This document shows, in pieces, positions 57,316 through 64,000 of a DNA stretch of 64,000 bases. The DNA lies in the NCBI GenBank assembly GCA_007115705.1, contig QXEO01000869.1, positions 1,364,001-1,428,000 on the forward strand, given 5' to 3'. This DNA comes from Dactylis glomerata. Lineage: Eukaryota; Streptophyta; Magnoliopsida; Poales; Poaceae. Numbering within the stretch: position 1 is the first letter of the stretch; every line of letters starts with the position of its first letter. Made by a program: the position numbers and the translations under genes. Under the pieces are notes generated by a model. It saw only the letters and a program-made list of their open reading frames with translations, was not told the origin of the DNA and made no database searches.

Positions 57316-57582
57316 CACATTGGGCAGAGGGCTAATGGGCTGTGGGCCAAGTCGGCATGGGCTGCTGGCATTGATCATCATCTACAAAACAGAGCAGCAG
57401 CAGGAGGAAGAGGCATCGAACAGAAAAATGGACTGAACCGTCTCCTCGTCCCGTCTGCCTTCTTCTTCCTCTCGTCTAGATCTTCATCTTCTTCAGGTGT
57501 GGTTGCTCTCCACAAGCAACTATTGTATCTCCTTGTATCGGCCTCACACCCCGATCTTCACCGGCGGCCACGGGGTGTGACA
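57297..57582 (+). repeat. 3' LTR of the 3.06-kb element
   Basis: 286 bp, preceded by a weak purine-rich stretch (GCGGGCGGTAG) and followed by TSD AGGAG. The ORF overlaps its first 19 bases. Confidence 0.93.
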
Positions 57583-57734
57583 AGGAGCGATCCCTAAAAC
57601 CAGATCCCTCCCCTCCTCTCGATCGATCCCCAACAACTACGGGGCAACGATCCCCAGATCCAAAGCAATTGGAAAGACCGTAAGAAATGTTACTTTTGTG
57701 ATAAAGAGGAAACCATACAAGATCTATTTTTTAA

Positions 57735-59280
57735 CGGTTTTGCTAAAACTCAGTCGCCTGAGATTTAGTTGAATCTCAGTCGATTTGGTTACCATTAGAT
57801 CTAAATGCTAAGATTCGTGCAGTGTGTTGTTTTGGTTTGTGTAAAGTCACGTCGATTTCCACGCGTACCACCGTAGGTAAAAGCGCGATGGGCCTTCTCT
57901 TATTCTCTCGCGCAGGACACGGGCGGGTGATGCACATGGGCTTGTCTGCTGGCCTTTGTGTTATCTTTTTTTTCGTTTCTGTGAGCGATGGCAAGTCCAT
58001 GCAGTATAGCTTTTATGGTGCAAGTCAAGATAAAATGGAGAGACAACAGACTTTTATTTTTTTGATTATATTATGGTGTGCAAGTATGATTTGATTTTTT
58101 ATATTTTTTAAACAATTGTGTTTGTTTTGTGGTTTGGATATCAGTCAAGTTTTGAGCCCTGGATTGCATAGTAAATTTTTCGGTTGCAACTGGGTCGTAA
58201 TTGAGATTTCTCCAGTTACACATGTGTTGTACCTGGTATTTTTTTTCAAATTGAACATGGTTGCAAGTGAGATTTTGCAAGTTGCGTGTAGGTTGCAACT
58301 AAATTTGAGTTGCATGCGGGTTGTAACTGGAATTTTGTCAAATTTTAATAGTTTTAGATGGGCCAAAATTGAGATTTTTCCAGTTACGATTGGATTGCAA
58401 TTGGTATTTTTCCATTTGAAGCTAGGTTGCAACTGATATTTCTCCAGTTACAACTGGCTTGTAACTGGTATTTTTGTCAAATTTAAATAGTATTAGATGG
58501 GCCAAAATTGAGATTTTTTCCAATTACAACTGGATTGCAACTGGTATTTTTCCAGTTGCAGCTAGGTTGCAACTGAGATATCTCCAATTACAATCGGCTT
58601 GTAACTTGGATTTTTCAATTGCAATTGGGTTGTAACTGAGATTTCTCCAGTTACACATGTGTTGTAATTGAGATTTCTCCAGTTACACATGTGTTGCAAC
58701 TAAGATTTCTCCAGTTACAACCGGTTTGTAACTGATATTTTTCCAGTTGCAGCTAGGTTGCAACTGAAATTTTATCGAATTTTAACAGTTGCAGATGAGC
58801 CAAAATTGAGAATTTTTCAGTTACAACTGGATTGCAACTAGTATTTTTCGAGTTGCAGCTAGGTTGCAACTGAGATTTCTCTAGTTACAACCGGCTTGTA
58901 ACTGAGTTTTTTCAGTTTTTCGATTACAAATGGGTTGTAATTGAGATTATACATGGTTCATAACAGAATTTTTATCTAATACCGATTATATTGTGTTGGC
59001 ATGGAAACACGTATTAATGTGTGCCAGAAATTACACGCTACAAAAAAGAAAGAATAAACAAATTCGTGTCACATCATATAGGGCTCTCACCACATTGGTA
59101 GATTGAAAAAAGCCCATTAACAAGAAAAGGGACACCAGACCAGCAACACGACCAGACCACGTTCACATTAAAACAGAAACCAAAACGCGTAAGTAAGTGG
59201 CCGATCGATCGATGGAAATAGCTGACGTTGGTCGACTGAGAGTTAGTTAATTCTCAGTCGACTGATGTCTAGTCGTGCCC
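57735..59280. mobile_element. Mutator-like non-autonomous element, 1.55 kb
   Basis: The 9-bp target duplication ATTTTTTAA flanks it at 57726-57734 and 59281-59289. Terminal inverted repeats of about 60 bp share CTCAGTCG, TGAGA and CTCAGTCGA (left 57735-57795, right 59220-59280), with the CAGTCGACTGAG motif common in grass MULEs. Each terminal repeat contains its own smaller inverted repeat. It holds no transposase; the interior is largely a degenerate minisatellite. Confidence 0.85.
58140..58960. repeat. Degenerate minisatellite of CAGTTGCAACTG-type dyads
   Basis: Blocks such as CCAGTTACAACTGG, GGTTGCAACTG and TTGTAACTGG alternate with GAGATTTTTCCAG or GGTATTTTTCCAG at roughly 30-70 bp spacing. 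CAGTTGCAACTG is itself a palindrome, so the array can form many small hairpins. It fills most of the Mutator-like element. Confidence 0.8.
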
Positions 59281-59289
59281 ATTTTTTAA

Positions 59290-60162
59290 TTGCCCTATGG
59301 CAAGAATTCTTTGCTGCATAGTTCATATGACTTCCAATATATCTCACCTAACAAATATTGCTAACTTATTTAGAAACTAGCTTAATGGAGTACATAAGAT
59401 TGAATATTTTTGGCAAATTCAAGTAAGCGCATGTGCTTAATTATTGGCAATTTAGAATATAAGAAATAATTTTATCTTTAACAAATCATTAAAAACTTCT
59501 CTTATGCAGGTTATTCGGGTGCAACCGTTTGGACAGAATATATTCAGTCGTTTTGATCATAAAATAGCATACTGATGTTTAGGTGCTTCATATTTCGTGT
59601 GGATCGATTTTCTATAGCTGATTCACACATCTACTTCGTGTGAATCGGTCGATGCAGAGGCCGGGTTTTTGCCCCTTTTAAAAAAATCAGTTTGTGGAGC
59701 AGTGGAGGTTGGCAGAGTACACCCAAAGATTTGATTTATAGCTAAATAATTGTTGATGATCGGCGAGCAGCATTGAATCCAATCAAAACGGTAGGTACAA
59801 CACACAAACTCAAGAAAATCCTCAGCGCAAAGACGTTCAGATCCAGAATTATTTGCTTATCATATCTACAATCCGAGTTATATACAAATCTGGCACATCT
59901 TGCACATGTAGTTCCAGATCCCTAATGCCATGGATATTACATCTGTGCTTCTAATTACGAGAAGCTAATTTTCTCTTCTAAGGAAAAACAAGCTAAATGC
60001 AAACCGGGAAGCTCCTCGGTGGACAGGAAGACGAGGGATACCTAAAACCAGACGAGTCGAAAGAGGAAACAGCTATACACACACAGGCACGGGCACATTA
60101 GCTTGTCTGGCTGTCCCGGCGAGTTGTCTGGTAGGCTCCGTGCGGCCATGGCAGACGGCGGT
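59290..60162. other. Intergenic DNA and downstream flank of the chloroplast-type gene
   Basis: 59290-59670 is AT-rich with no feature seen. About 59680-60050 is the second copy of the segment at 54090-54523 plus 57588-57615. 60050-60162 adjoins the stop codon of the minus-strand gene and is probably its 3' UTR. Confidence 0.55.
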
Positions 60163-60510
60163 CTAGGCGGTGCGGGCGAGGCGGGAGGCGATGGCGGAGT
60201 GGTACATGGCGTCGTGGAAGCTCTCCATCTCCGCCATCCGCGCCCGGAGCTGCCGCGCCTTCTCCTCCGTCAGGCCGCCAACGAACGACCTCCCCGCGTT
60301 ATCCTCCTCCTCCACCACCACCGGCGTCGCGGCCTCGATGTAGTCGGCCCGCCCGGACCACCCGACAATCGGCGCCCACCACTTGCCTGCTCCGGCGCGG
60401 ATACGCTTGGCGCCCGCGGAGGTGGAGGCGGCACGCGGCCGGAATGTCGTTGCCCGCACCGCCGGGCGCGCGGAGAAGGAGACGGCGGATGCTGACGGTG
60501 GCATCGCCAT
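60163..60510 (-). CDS. Small probable chloroplast-targeted protein, 115 aa
   Basis: I choose the ATG at 60510 (MAMPPSASAVSFSARPAV) because the longer frame upstream begins inside the TATA box. The first 40 residues are rich in Ser, Ala and Arg and poor in acidic residues, like a plastid transit peptide. The mature part has GKWWAPIVGWSGRADYIEA, an acidic loop and a helical C-terminus (LTEEKARQLRARMAEMESFH, then DAMYHSAIASRLA). This resembles a small plant-specific family of chloroplast proteins; I do not recall its name and give no function. No intron, GC-rich, stop at 60163. This is the best candidate for an ordinary working host gene in the window. Confidence 0.7.
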   Translation of the reverse strand: MAMPPSASAVSFSARPAVRATTFRPRAASTSAGAKRIRAGAGKWWAPIVGWSGRADYIEAATPVVVEEEDNAGRSFVGGLTEEKARQLRARMAEMESFHDAMYHSAIASRLARTA

Positions 60511-60646
60511 TGTTTTGCTCGGTCGCTTGCTTCGCTTGAGAGAATCTCCTGTGTTGCTTGCTTCCGGATTGGTGAGACGCGATACGAAGCTTGAGAGTTG
60601 GTGAGAGAATATGTGAATCTGTGCAATGGAGGTGGAGGTGGTCGCC

Positions 60647-60654
60647 AATTTATA
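60647..60654 (-). promoter_or_regulatory. TATA box of the chloroplast-type gene
   Basis: The minus strand reads TATAAATT, placing transcription start near 60615-60620 and a 5' UTR of about 105 nt. A TGACGTG motif with an ACGT core (60706-60712 on the plus strand) lies about 55 bp upstream and could bind bZIP factors. Confidence 0.65.
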
Positions 60655-60712
60655 CCGGAGCTGGGGAAGAGCGGGTGGTGGTGGATAGGGACGCCGCGTG
60701 GTGCGTGACGTG

Positions 60713-62434
60713 TGAGCGCGTGGACTGGGCGTGTGGGTGCGGTGGCTTCATTGCCACGAGGGAGACGTTCTTGGGCACCGTCGTCCCGAGAAATTTTACG
60801 ATCGGGACTCCTACACGCAGCTACTTCACTTCGCACATGTCTAAATCTGCGAAAAATTAGTATATTTCGCAGGCGCGCAAGGTTTTTACTGGCGGCCTAG
60901 GGTTCACCGTTGCTCCACATATTTAACCATGTAACATTTAATTTGTATATTTTAAAAAACTGCATTTTAAAACGAACCTAGTGATACAAATCTGGTATCA
61001 TAAACGTTGCTAATTTTTCAAAAAAATAAATAAATTAAATGGAATAGGCTTAGAGAAAAGATAAACATGATTAATACCTCGCGTATTTTGAAAATAGTAG
61101 TTTGAGAAGTGATGATTGCATAAAATGTGGTGTTGAAAAGGTTAATCTGTGTATCATGTTCATAATGCTATATCTCGTAGTTTAACAAAAATGTAATGCT
61201 TGTACAATTAACAAACAACTCATCGGCAGAGCTTTGCATCCGGAATAATATAGGCATCAAGGTGGATGGCCTACTCCTTCACCCGCGTCACTAAGGCGTC
61301 CCAAAACAAGTTTCTTTTGTTTGTTTTTTGTATATAATTGCCATATGTACTAATCTCTTAATGAATGTAACATTGCTGCTACATTTCTTCAAAGATAAAA
61401 CAAATAAAGCACCATCTTTGTGGTCCACATTTTCACCACGGCCACATTACAACGACTTTGCCCTAATGTGTACGCAATAATCTCTTTGAAACTCGAGTAA
61501 ACAGGCCGGCTATGCTCAAGTGGAGGAGGCAATATAGTAAATAAAAACACATGTGCAATAAGCGACTATTGATTATATCTAGGAAAAATTGGACTTGATC
61601 GAGCAACTGGACACGACGGGCCAACAATGTGTACTAACAATTCGGTCGGTGTGTGGCAATGTCAGTTTTGTTGATAGCCTCTCCTATAGGTGCCTTACAT
61701 CATGATGTATGAAAGTGTTGTTGATTAGATATATGGGAAATAGTGGGATATCCACCATGATAGATGTGCATATGCATCTCACTGTTGGATCTGGCACATG
61801 CAATACATTGCTCTCTAATTCTAACACACCGGTCACTAACGCCGTTATATAGAGAGCACAACATGCATCATTCATCTTTTGTTTCTTTTCTCCTTCACGC
61901 CACTACAGATGTTCTCTTGGTTTTGTTTTCATTTCATGCATGCGTTCGTCGGGCTTGTTTGCTACCGGTCACACGCCAACTTTTGTTTTCTTTCCCAAAG
62001 TTGCCACTGGTTTTTGTTTTCTTTTCATCCATGCGATCACACTGCCATCTTTTGAAAACTTTCCAAACGGTTCTCTCTCCCCCCCAAAGGTTCCAGCCAC
62101 TTTTGTTTTTCCTTTTTCCATCGCGCCCATATGTTTTTGGGCGCCAATTTTTTGTCTTTCTACAACGTTTTTCTCTTCCCATTGACCACAAATCCAAAAA
62201 AGATCAAGAGCTCATCCGCACCCTACTAACCACCGTCTTCTCCAAAACCCGACCATATTCCGGTCGTCCAATAGAAGGTCCCCTCCCCCCCCCCCGCGCG
62301 CTTTTTTGTGTTGTTTTGTTCGTCTTTTTTGATATGGAGCCATGCTTTTTTGTGGGAATTTTGTACTCCCCCATGCATTTTTTGCCATAGCACTGCCTAA
62401 ATGTTTCTGTATCTGTAGGCACAAACTCAACTAA
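60713..62434. other. Intergenic DNA without a supported gene
   Basis: AT-rich. 61880-62180 repeats TTTTGTTTTC with intervening CCAAAG/GCCAC words, a weak simple-sequence region that produces spurious ORFs. A C-rich run is at 62285-62297. An acceptor-like TCTGTATCTGTAG ends at 62419, before the ORF at 62435. Confidence 0.5.
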
Positions 62435-62878
62435 ATGAACGGCCGATCATGGGTCGGCAAGAAAGGAAGGACATTGAAGGACAACGTCTGCACTGGCGTC
62501 AAGCACCACCCGTATGCATATTCAGATATGATCCCCGAGCTCAACAGCATCACAAGTCTGTTCACCGAGAAGCAAAAGCACATGGTAGAGTCTACAGGAT
62601 TCAAGCTCTTCGCCAAGCCGCTGCACCCCCTTTTATTCGATAAGCAGTTTCAGGTTTGGTTGATGCCTAAAGTAGACACCATGGGCAGAACCATTGCGGA
62701 GAACGGTGGAAGGAGGTTGATGATTTTTCAGGAGGATGTCTCGGCTGTTTTTGGAACTTCGTCCTCCGGTAAAGAGTTGTATGATGCATCGCTAGACAAG
62801 TCACAAGCAATGCGTAAAAGGATTGAGGAGATCATCGGCATGGACGTTAGAAATAAAAAACATCCACCCTCTTCATGA
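62435..62878 (+). CDS. 147-aa hypothetical ORF, possibly a fragment of a transposon-associated protein
   Basis: It begins MNGRSWVGKKGRTLKDNVCT and contains HPLLFDKQFQVWLMPKVDTM and FQEDVSAVFG. Blocks of this kind (a WLM..VD motif, then a residue run before VFG) occur near the N-terminus of large plant proteins encoded by MULEs with a Ulp1-type protease or a plant mobile domain. Nothing after it on this strand continues the family, so it is a fragment at best. It faces the FAR1-type pseudogene tail to tail. The resemblance is from memory and weak. Confidence 0.4.
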   Translation: MNGRSWVGKKGRTLKDNVCTGVKHHPYAYSDMIPELNSITSLFTEKQKHMVESTGFKLFAKPLHPLLFDKQFQVWLMPKVDTMGRTIAENGGRRLMIFQEDVSAVFGTSSSGKELYDASLDKSQAMRKRIEEIIGMDVRNKKHPPSS

Positions 62879-62935
62879 TGGGGTTTCGGTTGTCACATGA
62901 AATGATAGATGTTAGAAAGAAAAAACATCCACCCT
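62843..62935. repeat. 28-bp direct repeat between the two convergent reading frames
   Basis: GACGTTAGAAATAAAAAACA at 62843 and GATGTTAGAAAGAAAAAACA at 62908 begin 28-bp copies that both end CATCCACCCT. The first overlaps the end of the ORF at 62435-62878; the second borders the splice donor of the FAR1-type gene. Confidence 0.85.
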
Positions 62936-62949
62936 TAAAACACACATAC

Positions 62950-64000
62950 CTGTTTTGTGGCGTGCTGCTCACGACCCTCTTCGGCAACTCTGCCGGTAAC
63001 GAGACGATCGTACTGAGTGACAAATAGATGCATCAGCGCCGACCTGGGGATGTATGTCTTCAGAACATGGTTCGCACTCTCGCTACGCTGGGTGCTTGTC
63101 ATGCCGGCACAAAATGTCTCGGTGAAAAACGGTTTTGCCCACATCTCGCGATTCTCGAATGCTCTTGTGAGGAAGTCATTATCAGCAAGGGAGTAGCGGG
63201 CAATTACATCGGCCCACTTCTTTTCAAACTCTTCAACACACACTGTCTGGTCGAGCAGCTCATGGAGCCCGCGCTTGAAAGATGAGTTCTTGCTGTAGAC
63301 AGGCCCAAGAGATTCTTTGGCTTTCCGCAACACGTGCCACTTGCACCACCTGTGTCTAGTGTCGGGAAACTCGGACTCTATCGCAACTCGCATTTGGTGA
63401 CACTGGTCTGCAAAGACAAACAAACATAAACTTCGTTTCGTTAAAAACAAAATTTTGGTAGGGGTAGCGCAACCAGAAACCACAACCAAAACCCAGAAAA
63501 AAATTCATAACACACACTTACCAGTTAGGATGGTCTGCGGTGCCCTGCCGCCCATGGCTGCAACAAAGTTGCGAAAAGTCCATTGGAAAGCACCGATTGT
63601 TTCCTCCGTCAACAACACACCGGCGAAAATTATACTCTGGAAATGGTTGTTCACCCCAACGAAAAGACCAAATGGTAGATTGTAGAGGTTTGTGCGGTAT
63701 GTCGTATCAAAGGTGACGACGTCTCCGAATGATGCATAATCCACAAGACTCGACCCGTGTGCGAACAGCACAGACCGCACCCTTTTCTGATCATCTAAAT
63801 CCATCGCAACGACAAAGCCAGGATCCCTATTTTTAATCCTAGCAAAAACCTCCAGTGTTTTGGAGATATCCCCTTCGATGGATTCTTGCGCAAGTTTTGC
63901 GCACATAGTACGAACAGACTGTCAACTAAAAGGAACATACGCATCGGATTGGTGGACACTGCCTACAATTGAGCAAACCCTGGACAATTGTACGTTGTTG
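62950..64000 (-). pseudogene. FAR1-related (MULE transposase domain) pseudogene, partial
   Basis: Exon 63522 to beyond the right edge encodes SRVCSIVGSVHQSDAYVPF, then the MULE transposase core (DVVTFDTTYRTNLYNLPFGL, VGVNNHFQS, GAFQWTF). A 114-bp intron (63408-63521, GTAAGT to TTGCAG) joins in phase to 62950-63407: DQCHQMRVAIESEFPDTRHR, CKWHVLRKA, the helical region and STQRSESANHVLKTYI. A further donor (CAG|GTATGT) ends this exon. FAR1/FRS proteins derive from Mutator-like transposases and some are light-signalling regulators. An in-frame TGA at 63922-63924 stands where an Arg (CGA) fits. The N-terminal DNA-binding domain and the last exon are not in view. Confidence 0.8.

Larger units (their letters stand above)
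54524..57582 (+). mobile_element. Young 3.06-kb non-autonomous LTR retrotransposon with one long ORF
   Basis: Identical-length LTRs (286 bp) at 54524-54809 and 57297-57582 begin TGTAACACCC and end GGGTGTGACA. The TSD AGGAG is at 54519-54523 and 57583-57587. By eye the LTRs differ at three positions (about 1%). The PBS candidate TGGCATCAGAGCTAGG (54812-54827) resembles the initiator tRNA-Met site. The interior is one open frame of 803 codons with a gag-like segment and no protease, RT or integrase. In architecture it matches the published class of terminal-repeat retrotransposons with a gag domain (TR-GAG). Confidence 0.9.

Noticed and set aside
60163..60648. 161-aa version of the chloroplast-type protein
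   Set aside because: Its start lies inside the TATA box, so it would not be in the mRNA; the ATG at 60510 gives a transit-peptide-like N-terminus.
61764..62390. 208-aa plus-strand ORF
   Set aside because: Its protein is low-complexity Phe/Leu-rich translation of TTTTGTTTTC repeats and a C run; no domain or conserved start context.

Overview
This window is nuclear DNA of a grass, most likely a large-genome Pooideae species (Triticeae/Poeae type). The reasons are GT-AG introns, GC-rich genes with grass-type SANT/NAM-associated and FAR1-like proteins, and nested LTR retrotransposons with 5-bp target duplications, including an Angela/BARE-type Copia element. I cannot name the species. There are no rRNA genes, tRNA genes, CRISPR arrays or bacterial operons. 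Most of the window is transposon.

Layout. (1) At 16-946 and 52837-53464 lie two halves of one gene-like ORF (SANT-like plus NAM-associated type), probably the accessory ORF of a PIF/Harbinger transposon whose right end is near 53813. The halves join in phase. The 52-kb block between them is inserted DNA, flanked by GGGAC on the left and GGGAT on the right. (2) That block holds two elements of one non-autonomous, Athila-like LTR family, both on the minus strand: X (947-44529) and Y (44535-52831), separated by a third copy of the target site (GGGAT). (3) Inside X are an extra LTR-internal-LTR copy (to 7681), a complete plus-strand family member Z (8592-15720, TSD ATGTG), a 776-bp insertion with a 9-bp TSD (15830-16605), and an Angela-like Copia element (17092-40589, TSD GCAAA). 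(4) Inside one LTR of the Copia element is a 14.95-kb Gypsy element of the Tat lineage (17373-32325, TSD TACAG). (5) Inside the Tat element, antisense to gag-pol, is a fully phase-consistent spliced gene (CDS 19323-23608, seven coding exons, about 1119 aa) with its own TATA box and a 5'-UTR intron.

The order of insertion agrees with LTR divergence counted by eye: about 45 differences over 1.68 kb for the Copia pair, about 5 over 0.92 kb for the Tat pair nested in it. The Copia polyprotein is broken by one frameshift and three stops and has Lys at the integrase catalytic Glu. The Tat gag-pol is open except for one amber codon between protease and reverse transcriptase.

Right of the nest (53.8-64 kb) the DNA is more gene-like: a young 3.06-kb LTR element with an 803-aa ORF, a gag-like segment and no pol (54524-57582); a 1.55-kb Mutator-like element packed with CAGTTGCAACTG-type dyads (57735-59280); a small probable chloroplast-targeted gene with a TATA box (60163-60510, minus); and a FAR1-type MULE-transposase pseudogene running off the right edge (62950-64000, minus). 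The downstream region of the chloroplast-type gene exists as a second, diverged copy, into which the 3.06-kb element inserted.
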